DNA of 64,000 nt from Fasciolopsis buskii (taxonomy: Eukaryota; Platyhelminthes; Trematoda; Plagiorchiida; Fasciolidae). The stretch covers positions 124,001 to 188,000 of the forward strand of contig LUCM01002277.1 of the NCBI GenBank assembly GCA_008360955.1. The letters run 5' to 3'. The translations under genes were made by a program, and so were the position numbers. Below, in pieces: positions 25,212 through 36,711 of the stretch. Each line of letters starts with the position of its first letter. The first letter of the stretch is position 1. The notes below the pieces were generated by a model. It saw only the letters and a list, made by a program, of their open reading frames with translations. It searched no databases and was not told the DNA's origin.

Positions 25212-27069
25212 GTTCATGTTTCGGATGGGACTCATGCCCACAGAGTGAGTCATGATAACTTTAAAAGTAAGAATACATTGGTCTCTGAAGCGCATTCCTA
25301 TATCAAACAATTAAAACCAGATACGTCCCATCTGGCAATTTACTCTCTTAAATTCTTCTCATTCCATCATGCATTCATGCACAAATATATCTTCCAAATT
25401 ACCACTGATCTACTGTTTAACGAGTGAGCAAAGTTGCAAGATTTCCGACTTTCTGAAAAGCAGTCGTTCCAGTTTAACAAGCGACACGCCTATCGTCGAC
25501 AGAAAAATCCGAAAACATGCTCATTCAAGTGATCTTTTGTGATCATTGTGTGACTTTTATGTTGTCCCCCAACTTTCGCATGCACCTTTGCGGGAAAACC
25601 CATCGTTTATGTACTTTCCTGAGCAATCTTTGTGCAGTTGGTTTGTCAACAGATGCGTTCACCGATGATTACCAGTCCTGACGGAATTCGACATCAGAAA
25701 CGTGCAAAGTTGTCATTGTGTCTTGAAGCACATCGCATTTAGGATTGTAAGATGACAAACGTCTTCTGAATCATTGTAAATTGGCTGTTGTGGTCTGGCA
25801 TTAAATCGTTCTGTTTTACAGATTTTCGTAGCAGAGATTTCGGTTCCCGCGAGACCGGATTCTTCGGAGTGCTTGTCTTGTGATCTAACGAAGAACACTG
25901 TAAAAGGGATTGAGTCACTCACAACGATATCGTAATTTGGACAGTGAAATCATCTATATCCATGAGCCGGAACAAAGTGGTAGGAACAGGAAATTTAAGA
26001 TTTCATCGAATCAGTTTGTACAACCATCTTTTCGTCTTTTTAATTTCGCTAACTTATCTCTTCCAGTTTGCTACAGGAAAGACAGTATTTAATATGCATG
26101 CATGCCTGTGTTATATTTATCGGTACGGTCGGTTATGTATCATTCAAACGTTTACGAATATTATGGATTTATTCACGAATTTTTCCATTATGTCTGTTTT
26201 TAGACCGTTAAATGACTTGCAAAAAGAGCACTTTTTAGGAAACTGTCCCGCAAAATTATCCCTTCTTTTTATCCCTCTTCACACTGTTCCGTTTTTCATG
26301 AATAAAATGAGAAACTCATCAACGGATCAAAAGAAAATGCAATCCGGATATGGCGATTTTTGTCGTTATGGCAATTAAGATATTGGTTTCTTTTTTAAAA
26401 AAGCAATAAATCCGAAAATAGCTTTGTATTTTGCCTTACGGGAATTTGCGAAACCAGATTTTCCTGGTTAGTTTAGTTTGCTTTCGGTTTGGCGTAAATC
26501 GAGCAGGAGAACAAATTAGTTGAATTGTAAGGCGCACATAATAATTCCACTCGTGCTCGACGCGTGAGTTTATGCAGACTGTTCTCTTTGCCTAACGTGA
26601 TAAGCAAAGTAAGTGCCTAATCCCTGGGTATTGATTCCGAAATTCTGACGATTCTCGGCATTTGAAGTTAAATCCGTTTCATACCGGAGGTGCTGGATGC
26701 CATATCGAAATGACCAAGATAGTAAGGAAGGCTAGTGGCGGGCTGAATAGACTGCCGCCGTTTACTGATATCGGCATCTTAGGAATGAGTACGACATTTT
26801 TTTGTTACTTCACCACTGAGTCGACTAAGGTCCTAGTCTGTTTGAGCCCTAGGTAGTTCCAAGGTTCGCGATTAATTAGCGAAGAGATTTTCTCGTTCTG
26901 GGTGAACAGAAATAATACTAGTTTAATCATTTGATTCGCTCCGTGGCGTGACATGGTCACATGACGATTATTGCACAAATGTTGGCAAGATTTCTATGTA
27001 AATATCTATCTACATAAACATATATGAATATGTAATACATACAGCAGTTGATGCCGTATTCTTTTTTAG
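25212..27069. other. No recognised gene; long AT-rich open frame noted
   Basis: A 144-codon plus-strand frame at 25944-26378 contains a hydrophobic run LFVFLISLTYLFQF followed by a good acceptor-like TTATCTCTTCCAG. Its composition follows the AT-rich background and its length is within chance expectation. I do not call it a gene. A minus-strand frame at 25922-25713 is similarly ambiguous. Confidence 0.35.
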
Positions 27070-27228
27070 TGGAAAAATATTTCTGTGAAGGAAAAAACGA
27101 TAAATGTTCCGATCCGAATTTCATCAAAAACCGTTTTAACCGGATGCCATCCGAAGGTTGCACAAAGCAAAGTCGCTGGCAAATCGTTTGTAAATGACGG
27201 CAAAATTGTTACAACGCGTTTGCCTGTG
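27070..27228 (+). CDS. Candidate internal exon of 53 codons
   Basis: The acceptor CCGTATTCTTTTTTAG and the donor CCTGTG|GTGAGT flank 159 bases, open in the frame WKNISVKEKTINVPIRISSK, then TVLTGCHPKVAQSKVAG, then KSFVNDGKIVTTRLPV. It starts and ends between codons. A second frame (CEGKNDKCSDPNF...) stays open for about 43 codons and then stops at TGA, so it could only serve as a last exon. The strong donor favours the first frame. It can follow exon 20802-20951 in phase. The product piece is Lys/Val-rich and has no motif I recognise. Confidence 0.33.
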
Positions 27229-28360
27229 GTGAGTGTATGTGGGAATTTATCGGTAGATCTTGTCCATACGCTGTCGGTTAGTACAGTCAGACTGGTCTAA
27301 GACAGGTTTAACATCGTTTGAGGTAAAATTAATTTCTGAAATTTGACTCTTAGATCATGAAAAACCGTTTCAAAGCAAAACAGCTTCTTGCTCATACATC
27401 GCTTCAGCAATTTGCATGCACATCTTACTAGGTAATTGGTGGAAGAATAAATTGGCATCTCCTGTAACAGGTGAATGAATTTGTAACAAATTTGGTAGTT
27501 AGAAAACCGACTGAAGTTTCGTGGTTCCAGAGATAGGCGTGCAAGGTGCGAGTGTCAAAAGGTGTGCAACAAGAAATACACATGCATGAGTGGGAAAATT
27601 GAAGGAAACTGAAAAACATTCGACAGTAATTGAGCATGCGTCACATATTGTCATGTAATTTTTTCCTGTCGAGACAATAACGAAGAATCCAAATGATTAA
27701 GTAGCATACCTTTCTTAGGTTTTAAGAGTCCCAGTCATATGGTTCCAGCTATCGTGGGGAAACATTTCTGTATTCAATTGTTGTTACTCCTAACTTCTGC
27801 GAATACTCTCTTGAAGGCGTTTTGCAGGATCGCATTGATATCCCGTTTCATTCAGACCTTAAGCGACCTCAGTGTTAATTGAATTTACTGTTTCCTTTTA
27901 AAGAGAAAATCGAGTATGCCTAGCAGTAGTCAACTCGGCGAGCGTCAAATCTACCGTAGATTACGCGAATATGTGAGCTGATATAAAAGTGGCGATTGAT
28001 GCTTATCAGTTAGCACATCCTTCGACCGTCGAAAACTAAAGGGTAATAGTCAGTCGTCTTCTAGCAGTTCACAAAAGTCATTTCCGTTGAAAAAGACCGT
28101 AATACGCACTTCCTTAAATTCACTCTGAATTGGCGATCTCCTTCAATGACGTATCTCCGAATAATTCTGCCAGGATAAACATTAATTTCTATTTCAACTC
28201 CTGCTATTTATTCAGTTTCAGTGGATCCTGGATCTTTCTCCGTTTGTATGCTAAACACGCTTTTAATTTCCTTTTGTGTCTTGAGCAGTAAAGTCAAAGG
28301 AATACGTGTATTACATCATCCAAACAGAGTCACAAGATAAATCCCTTCTTCTATAATCTT
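27229..28360. other. No recognised gene; one microexon-like segment
   Basis: On the minus strand, 27429-27461 is a 33-base segment between a very good acceptor (ATTCACCTGTTACAG) and a CCTA|GTAAGA donor, reading EMPIYSSTNYL in phase 0. It is too short to call without transcript data. The rest is AT-rich. Confidence 0.3.
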
Positions 28361-28475
28361 GACCGGCCGTGGTTAACCGGATAAGGCAGTGGCGTTTGGA
28401 CTTGAAGTTCGCGGGTTCGAATCCTCGCACAGCAGGTCAACTTCCTCGCCTGGCAGCTCTCTGAAGGTCGCTGTT
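28361..28475 (+). mobile_element. tRNA-derived SINE, family 1, 3'-truncated
   Basis: The head is complete: GACCGGCCGTGGTTAACCGG, GTGGCGTTTGGACTTGAAG, the B box GGGTTCGAATCC and CAGCAGGTCAAC. The tail starts normally (CTGGCAGCTCTCTGAAGGTCG) and then stops matching the other copies after about 28475. Confidence 0.8.
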
Positions 28476-28954
28476 CAGTGTTTTGGCCAACGGATGATAC
28501 AACACGTGTACCTGTATTCGGGTTATGCATGTAACACCACAACTCCATCCCCCTAAAAATACTGTATAATAAATTGTAAAGCCATGATTAGAAATCATTT
28601 AAAACGACCTTGTTTGCCAAATTGTTTTCTCAAAGCTATAATTCACTATCTTGATCGTGAATAATGTTAAAAGTGTGACATTTCCGTTAAGGCTGTGACA
28701 TACCACCACCTTTGACGCTTGTTTATTTTGAACAAAATGTAATTAAATGGCACTTAGCTATCGGACGGAACAATCTGGTAGATTAGGCCTCAGTTATTGT
28801 GCATTGATGTGCATTTGGTGTTTTGCTGTCCCATGAATCCAACATCTTCGAGGATCCATCCGTAAAAGCATCTTCCGTTCGTCTTAACAGAGGAAAACTG
28901 TGGCCCGTAAGATAATTTCATAGATGAAGGTGTTGATTTTCCGTCAACTATGGG

Positions 28955-29120
28955 GAGTTGGCTCGGCTGACCTAACGACTAATGTGTTTGACTGAAATTC
29001 GCTCGACCAGGTATTGTGCCCAGTTTGGGCGCAACGGATATGCATGGCTTATTGAACTTAACAAGGATGAACTAGGTTTGTGATGCTTTCATTTTTAGTT
29101 AGTGATGAAGTCAGCAATGA
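28955..29120 (+). repeat. Hammerhead-bearing repeat, family 2, diverged partial copy
   Basis: This copy matches the central part of the copies at 46791 and 57712. TGCCCAGTTTGGGCGC at about 29019, GGATATGCATGGC, and CTTAACAAGGATGAACTAGG correspond in order to the tRNA-like T-arm, helix I and the hammerhead core of the family. The catalytic CTGATGA has become TTATTGA and GAAAC has become GAACT, so no ribozyme is possible here. Confidence 0.55.
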
Positions 29121-32100
29121 TTCTGATAAATCCTTGTAAAATCATGTTGTATTCTCAAATACTAGGACGTATTCTGGATTCTTGATGATCGATGTGTCTA
29201 CTTTATCATTATGTAACCAGAATGGCGTCAACTACTGAAATGTATTCCATTTCAACAGGAGATCAAAACATTTGTCCAGAAATAAAGAAACAGTCGATTG
29301 TACAAAACATTCACAATTTATGTGTTTACAAATGTGGCTTTGTCTACCAAAGTAGAAATAATTAATCAACGATATCGACGGCAAATAACACACTTTACGG
29401 GCAAAGCCAAACATAACCAAAGCAATGCGTTTGCTGTCAGTGGCCAGTTCGTTTAACCAGTTTCTGTTTTTGCAAAGTGTAATTGGGCAACTTGAAATCA
29501 TTGTTGTTTGGCTCCACTGAACTAATCAAAAGATTCAACCATCCGTGGATAGGAAATGATTATCAACTTATTGTCTGTCCAGAAAATATGCAAAAACTCC
29601 AAAGATTCCACTAAATCTAACGAATTTTATTGTGTAGCATTTCAACCGGTGACGAAAAGATCTTGCGTAACTTTCGATGATACCAAACTATGGCCTGGTA
29701 TTTTGACCGCCAGGGCATGCGTGAATCCAGATTGTCTTTGGCTAGCCCATGGTGTTGAATATTGTGTTAATTTAACCGGGTGTTGAACTTCGCACAACGA
29801 GCTGGTTTGCCCCCTTAGCATTTGTGTTGCTGGCCCAGTTTTAGCACAATACGGTTTGGTCTTAAAACATGTTAGAAACGCTCTCTGATACGGTTTTATG
29901 CGTTAAACGGATAGCAGTGTGACAGAAAAGATCGTCTGATTAAAAAGGTAAACCAGTGGATAAAATCAAGGGTGGCTTATCGGATTAACCGTGCTATTCG
30001 TAATGCTTTATTTAACATTTAATTAGAATAACACACTAGATCCGCTTGATCTCTTACATGATATAGCACGGCTGAAGACAAACAAGCTATTCCGGATAAT
30101 CGAATGATTTTACTTCCAACATCAAGGGGCATTATAAGTGTTGCCAAAAACAGATCAGTGTTAGATCATGGGTGACAGACTAAGTAGATGGTCAGTTGAG
30201 CGATTTCATACACAAGAGATTGTCCCAACCTCGCGGTTTTTGCAACCGGGTGCTAAAACAGTCTTTCACGGTAGGCCTTGATCAAAAACAGCATTCGCGC
30301 GTTTTTATCGATCCGAATTGTAAGATGGTCTTGGTATTTGCAATTTCGTTCTGTTCTGTTCTTGTTCGGATTGTTTCAGAAAGTACCTCGGAGCGATTCC
30401 CAGGTTAGATATTTCAATTAACCAAGGGTTGACGGAAAATTAACAGCGATGCTTCGGTTATAAATTGGAATAATCACCTTTCGGTAGCCTGCAAAAGCTT
30501 TAGGAGTTGCAAAGAGAAACGGATAATCGGCTTTTAACAAAATAAACAATTGGAAATCACCATGATCTTGTTTTGCTTCTCTGAAATTTCCAAAAATTTT
30601 CGTCCCTGAATGTCATACTAATTAAGGTTGTTGGTTGAAAGTCTACCCTGAATTCTGTGTACTACACTCCCTTTGTTGGAACTTCGCATAACGTTTTCTT
30701 ATCTGTATTGATAATAATATCATTTTAGCTCTAATTTCAATTGTCAAGTTTGTTTCACAACTCTGCCCCTCTTCGGTTTTATCGGTAGATTGGCTGCTTT
30801 GACTAAACCACTAGCCATACAGGTCGTTCATTTTTGCCAGTGGTGAGTTCATCGCAGGTTGTTTGATGCTTTGGACAAACAAGACACAAGAACAACTACG
30901 GGTAGTTGTTTCATCTCAGCTGCTTCCGTAATCCGTTCAAAATTTGGCTTGTGCAATTGCGAACGTTGACAAGCTAATGCCGGTTGATCATCATGGTACA
31001 TTTCTTTGGTTTGCGATTCCACATTGCCGTTTTTGTGATTGGATTAGACTACTGTGTGCTACGGGTAACCCAAGTGAATACAATCTGATTTTATCAAATT
31101 AGAATAAAATTGAAGGATTTGGACTCGTTTGTTTTTCTTGTACCTTTCTTTGTTCGAGGGTAGATCCGGAGAAAAAACGGCCAAAATTCCATCGCTATTT
31201 TCGAACTGCTAGAATAACTGATCAAATAAGAGAACACGCTAGTCGATGTGCATATGACCGCAGAGAGATGAACACAATTATTTTTGAACTAAAGAAAATT
31301 GTCACTGTTATCACAAAAAGAAGTTAGACAGTTGATGTCACAAGGAATCAAGCTGAAATAAGACAAGTGGAGGTGGATGAATTTGGACGTAAAACGTTTA
31401 CTAGAGCTGACGACAGACGATGCGTTCCAAGGGCTTGTTATTCAGGCGATACCAAAGCTGAAGACATTTCGGAACGAGGGAGGAGGGGCGCGTGTATGCG
31501 CTGCTCAGGATCCTAAACATGGAAGAAACAGGTGGATACTGCGTCCCCACAGTGCCTCAATTCGATCCTAAACAATAATAACGGATTGCGGGTTTGTGTT
31601 GTATAGAAAAACCAAAATGTCGCAGTGGATTCGGCTGATTAAATTGCCATGAATCAAATTTCGCCGTTAAACCCACAATCACAAAGTAACACCTATTTGT
31701 TTTCATGTTTTGGGTTTATACTTTAAGCTACAATAATAGCACTGCCAGTAGCTTCACCGTTGACGATCGACGACTGGGCAAATCACTTTGTCTGTTATAT
31801 TTTCATTAAAACGATGATTGTCTTATTGTGAAACATTTCAACGAATGTATATTCGGATATGACATTATTTTACCTAAACTTGCCTATGCATCTTACTAGG
31901 CTAAAATAATTCCTACCACAATTCGTCCAAGATTTTTGAAAACAAACTGAGTTGAATCTCCGAGGCAGTCTGCCATCGATCCCATTGTCACTACGATTTT
32001 CATTTCACCTGTCTAGTTTCTTGTCTGTTCGCAAAATACTGTCCCGATGAGAGACCAAGAAATATCAGGGCGTACGGATATACCCTTGGAGGTACTCTTC

Positions 32101-32575
32101 AAGTAGCAAAACACTGATTTGGAAAATTAAAGAAATAACAGTATCACTTATCCATTTGCTTTTGGATAATGGTGAGGCAGTCTTGTCTTGCTTGCGAAAA
32201 CGTAGCATTACAAATGAAAAAGTTGACGGATATGCAGCCGTCGAAAGAAAGCAAACATATTTGTGGACAGTAGTTCAAATGGTATAATGAGCTGAAACTT
32301 CTTAGACCGGGATAACTCATCAGCATGTGCAAACGACTGAATAGGTCGAAAGTAACTTTGCGATGAGTATCTAAAGAGAATTATACGGCCAACAACAACC
32401 AATGATACAATCGATACATATAAATACCAAATATCTGCTAGCTAACCGTGGTAACAAATTGATGTTTCGGCGAGAATATGGGTGATTTGAGTAAAATTAT
32501 AGCTACGCGATTTGAACTCGAGGTGTAGTGTGTTAGTTTGGATGACCTCAGGCGTTACGGTTTTTTCGTTCACAA
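29121..32575. other. No recognised gene
   Basis: A strong plus-strand acceptor (TGTTCTTGTTCGGATTGTTTCAG) is seen near 30379. Two frames behind it stay open for 13 and 20 codons, so it is not interpretable. The short open frame at 31377-31571 has no motif. Otherwise AT-rich. Confidence 0.4.
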
Positions 32576-32803
32576 TTAGAATGTTTCACTAATAGAATTT
32601 TCATTAATATGTCTGCCTGGTGATTGAAATTGACTATGGCATTGTGTTTCACAAGAATACGTGCTCGCACAATACTGACTGTTAACTTTCGTTATTCGTT
32701 TCCTGCACCAGCGTGGACGATAGTCACTTAGCAGAGAATTGGCCCGGTGCATGGAAGGCACGGAGGATTTTTGGATGAGCGACATGTAGAATAATATTCC
32801 ATC
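32576..32803 (-). CDS. Candidate last exon (75 codons), basic Ser-rich tail
   Basis: After a TTGCAAATTCATAG acceptor the frame is open for 75 codons to a stop, reading DGILFYMSLIQKSSVPSM, then LLSDYRPRWCRKRITKV, then a Cys/Ser/Gln-rich end finishing ENSISETF. An internal ATG follows soon after the acceptor, so a single-exon start is also possible. A hydrophobic start followed by an RKR-rich segment and a polar tail would suit the cytoplasmic end of a membrane protein, but this is speculation. A second frame is open for 23-24 codons, which lowers certainty. Confidence 0.27.
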   Translation of the reverse strand, partial: DGILFYMSLIQKSSVPSMHRANSLLSDYRPRWCRKRITKVNSQYCASTYSCETQCHSQFQSPGRHINENSISETF

Positions 32804-34239
32804 CTATGAATTTGCAAAAGCATTCCTATTGTTCGCTTGTAAACCATCCCACTAAGTGAGTACTGCAGCACTTATCACATTTGGAAAAGAGAGTAGAGGC
32901 ACTGCAATGCATCTGATGAGGAACGCGACCAGTGATGAGAAAAGTGTGGGCACAGAACGAAACGTATAAGTACATTTAAATTTAAAGTATGTCAATGACG
33001 AAAGTGGTGATAGAATAGTTAGCATCACGATGATGAATTATTTAAAACCCAAACGGTAAAGATAAGAAAAGAAATTATATTCACTGGGCGCAATATTTTG
33101 ATCTGAAAATGTAATCTTTATGTCTAATACATTTCCGTGATTGCTAACATGGAAGAATGCTTTCGAATTGAAATTGCAAAATGTGGGGAGCAATAAGAAA
33201 AGGGGGTATTGAATAAATAAATAAATTTCCGTGGACACCATAAGTCGAGCTCAAATTGCATGAACAGATAAGCCTAAGCACACGGCTGAAAGAATCCCCG
33301 AGTTTTCCTCGAGCAAAACCTATCTGCATTTGATTCATCTGCATAGGTTGAGGAGGATTGTATCATATGAATAAATTATAACCAAACTACAATAAAACGT
33401 GTTGAATTTTGTTGGCATCTGAACGGGTAATGGGCAAACGGTCAGCACCACGTAATTTCAAAGTGACAAAGGTCGTGTTTGGATTTCGTTCACACCCAGT
33501 CCGATTTCCCACTTGATAGCATTCGACTGCCGTGAATTAGTCTTAGAAATTGATGTACCTCGTAACTGAAATAAGACAGAGCTACGCGCAATTCTTATAT
33601 TCACAGTTTTTGTTTAATAAAAATTACTTCTATTGTCATAATCGTATCTATTGCTGATTGGGTACCGTGCACACTTGCAGTAAAATAAAGCGCTAATTTA
33701 TTAGTAGAAAAAATGGTTCTGTGCTCAAAAGATTAGAAAATTTGTGCATCCTAAAATTTTCGGTAATACGCGGTCTCGACACTCCAAAGATGGTTCATAC
33801 GCAAATGTCGTTTTCCAAACGGTTACGATAGTCCAGCTTTGTATGCCTACAGTTCGGTCTGGAAATATTTTATAAAACCGTTATTGAATGAAACAAATTG
33901 TCTTCAGATATCAGGATGAATTGCCCCGTTCAAACAAGGCAACAAAACGAGACCTGGCCAGGTCAAATCTTAAATGACCTACCCTCATGATAAAATCCTA
34001 GTTATAAAAATACTGTTGGCCCTAATTAGAACAACAGTGACGCCGTTCGATGCGTCCGGTGGCCGTGATTGCTGTGATTTTACAGGGACACAATTTGCGC
34101 AACAATAAAGCCGTTACCGTTTAGTGATTGCCGATTGAAAACAGATCCCCCATAGAAACCAACCAGTGTGAGCAACTGCCAACGGTCAGGAAGAACCAGT
34201 TTTGGACGGAGGTTTTAGTAATCATTGTTGGCATTCAAT
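32804..34239. other. No recognised gene
   Basis: AT-rich sequence without supported features on either strand. Confidence 0.5.
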
Positions 34240-34390
34240 ATACGGTTGAACTCACGCTCTGTGGAGTTGGTCGCTGTGACGATGGACGCACAATCTGCCA
34301 TCCACATTTGACGTCCCAGTTTGGGCGCGGTGCTTATATCAATCTAATGAGTCACGGAGCAGACAATACACTCGGAATTCTTTCATAAAT
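34240..34390 (+). repeat. Hammerhead-bearing repeat, family 2, partial copy
   Basis: GACGTCCCAGTTTGGGCGCGG at 34311-34331 is nearly identical to the T-arm region of the family copies at 46791 and 57712. Where the hammerhead core lies in those copies, this one reads CTAATGAGTC at 34344-34353. The GAGTC part fits the helix II start expected for an intact hammerhead better than the other copies do. The GAAAC side is lost. Confidence 0.5.
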
Positions 34391-34899
34391 AGATGAACGT
34401 CACGAATCGCCTAACTGTCTAACCAGACCTACTATTATTGTACAGCGTAACCGATAAGCATACGCCAGAAATTAGGGAGAGAGAACTTGGGAACTTGGGA
34501 GGATTACAAATGCTGTCTTTTGAGATGAGTTGTCCTAATAATACCCCTCTCTTCTTTGTGGTGTTAAAGGACGTCTTTAGGAAAAAGGTGAAAAATATAT
34601 ATTCAGGCTGTTTAGAAGGCATTATTTATGAAAATGAATAACTCATATGCTGAGTATATCCAACTCAGCTCTAGTGCGCACATGGAATCGGCAAAAGAAA
34701 TATAATTTCCAAACGCTAATCGAGGATGACCTTCTAACACATCTAGATTATGGCTTAATCCAGCTGTATGCAAATGGTTGCGTTGTGATGAATACAGCTC
34801 AGTTTACGACAACCGTTAGGTGATTCAGTGACAGATTAAAAGAAATACACAGGTGTACTTGTTTGGAGCAGTAATCCAAATGATACATAGAGTTTTCTT

Positions 34900-35471
34900 T
34901 GCTTCCTCATACGGTTGTCGACGGAATAAGGAGTTGATTGTTGTACTTCAACGGTCTGCGAAACTGAATTCGATACGTGACGGGGATACGAAGTGAAGCT
35001 AACTAAATCATCTGGAATATAACTTATCTATTATGAGTTGCAGCTCGGAATGTTTGGCCCCAGGGTCCACCTGCTAGTTTAAACTAGTAGGATAAGCTTC
35101 CTGGTATTCTAAAAGGGATAAAACAACTGTGCACTTCATGCGTGCGTCTTTCCTTTTACGAAATATTGTTGAACGGTGTTGTGCCAAACTAGCATCGAGC
35201 TGATAAAATAAAGCAACTAAAAGTAAAGAACTGTACAGGAATGACGGTGGGAGAAAAGTTTCCCGTAATTTGTTTTTCACTTAAAGGTAACATGCTGAAA
35301 AGGGATGGCAACAGCAGACAGGCTCATGTTAGAGAATTACTATTATATGCAGACAGAACTGCAGTTTCTTTAACAAATCAGAAACGGTTCATGACTTTGC
35401 AGTTCGTGTTGTACCCGTTCATCCCTGGGTTCATTTCGTTCGAGCAATTAGGCATAAAAATAGACGCATGA
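34900..35471 (+). mobile_element. RTE-like LINE fragment with reverse-transcriptase YADD region
   Basis: The frame 35241-35471 holds KGNMLKRDGNSRQAH, then VRELLLYADRTAVSLTNQKRF, then ISFEQLGIKIDA. This follows the order of RTE-type reverse transcriptases around motif C (RELLxADDxAL..., then FGLxI). The second catalytic Asp is replaced by Arg (YADR). Upstream, in a shifted frame, there is a weak match to the preceding RT block. It is a short dead fragment, and the left limit is uncertain. Confidence 0.5.
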
Positions 35472-36531
35472 TTTAATAATGAAATGAATGATACTCAAAA
35501 AATGACACGTTAGAAGAGACGCACGCTTTGCATTTTATTGTCCACGGGTTATGGAAATGTACGACGTAAGGTAAAGTGAACACTTTCAAAGATGACTCGA
35601 TAATCTGCCGGGGTTCGTCTAATTGATTTCCTTTATGAAACCAAGATCGCTCAGTTTATTCCTTGGTATCTTTGATCATGGGTTGACAAAGTTGGTACTG
35701 TAAGGAAAAAAAGGTATTTTGCCAAACTTCATATACTTCATGTACCGAGTTTTGTTCAGAATAAACACACTGTACCTCTAACCCGATTTTATCGCTTCAA
35801 TTTCTAGCCCAATCACATTTTACTGATCAGGCCTGATTCTGTTATCATAAACTAATTTATGACTGCACCAAGTATGTCGAAATATTTCACCACTTTATTT
35901 GAGTATGCATAGCTGAGACATGATTGATAAATGGAAACACCGGTTGCGGATTGTGCTTCCTCAGATTGCTGTCTATTTTCGTTCCAAAGTATTCACAATA
36001 ACAGCAATTGTCGCTCAACAACTGACCAGCGCCAAAGTGGGAACAAGTGATTACGCAAAAGTGGGCGTCACTACATTTCGATTTTGTCGGGCGAATTGAG
36101 AGAAAACAGGTTTTGTCGGTCAAACTGCTTCTGATTACATCAGCAAGACGTGAAGAAACACATTTCTGACGAAAACCCTTACAATGCCTTCCTTTCATTA
36201 ATGGTAAATATTTGGTAACGTGTTTTCCACGAATCCAAAAGGCGTTTCTGCAATCCACTTGGTAAAAAAGGAGAACGATCTGTAAGTGAATGGGCGAATG
36301 TTTACAAGTATATTTACCAGTTACCGAGAGTTATTTAATAGCAACCACATGAACAGTTGCCGTGGTGTATTTCGGACAGAAGACCTAGTGCGTCGACAGC
36401 CTTTGTCTTTTCAATATGCCATTGAACAACAGTCCGTTCAAATCGCCCAAAGAACACGTTCAAAATACTTAGGGTCGGCCAGCCGAGGTTCGGTAACACG
36501 TGACTATTCAGAAGGATAAAATAACTGCTTT
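35472..36531. other. One exon-like segment, otherwise nothing recognised
   Basis: On the minus strand 36183-36247 follows a pyrimidine-rich acceptor (TTCTCCTTTTTTACC...GCAG) and ends at ATT|GTAAGG. One frame reads KRLLDSWKTRYQIFTINERK, which has the look of folded-domain sequence, but a second frame is also open. The larger minus-strand frame 36258-35887 (123 codons) overlaps it in the second frame and has no motif. Confidence 0.25.
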
Positions 36532-36711
36532 TATCTTTATCTTTAATCTTTTACTTCCCTTATTATTGAAATAGTATACACCATTTTTCAGGAAAGGGGC
36601 CGCGGCCAACAGAGGGCTGCCAAGTGGAGACGTTGACCGGTGATGGGAGGATTCGAACCCGGGACCTTCGCATCCAAACGTCGCGACCTTACTCGTTTGG
36701 CCACTGCCGCT
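36532..36711 (-). mobile_element. tRNA-derived SINE, family 1, reverse orientation
   Basis: On the minus strand the copy reads AGCGGCAGTGGCCAAACGAG, CGTTTGGATGCGAAGGTC, the B box GGGTTCGAATCC, a tail with TGGCAGCCCTCTGTTGG and CCTTTCCTGAAAAATG, and an A-rich end. All of these sections align with the copies at 21135 and 25028. It has drifted at the first few bases. Confidence 0.85.

Noticed and set aside
25944..26378. 144-codon open frame with a hydrophobic run
   Set aside because: About one or two frames of this length are expected by chance in six frames of 64 kb at this base composition. It has no domain, and codon use is that of AT-rich background.
14101..36711. Functional tRNA genes at the TTCGAATCC sites
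   Set aside because: Every site is part of a longer repeated unit with a shared non-tRNA tail, and the arms are broken by changes or deletions. They are SINE heads, not tRNA genes.
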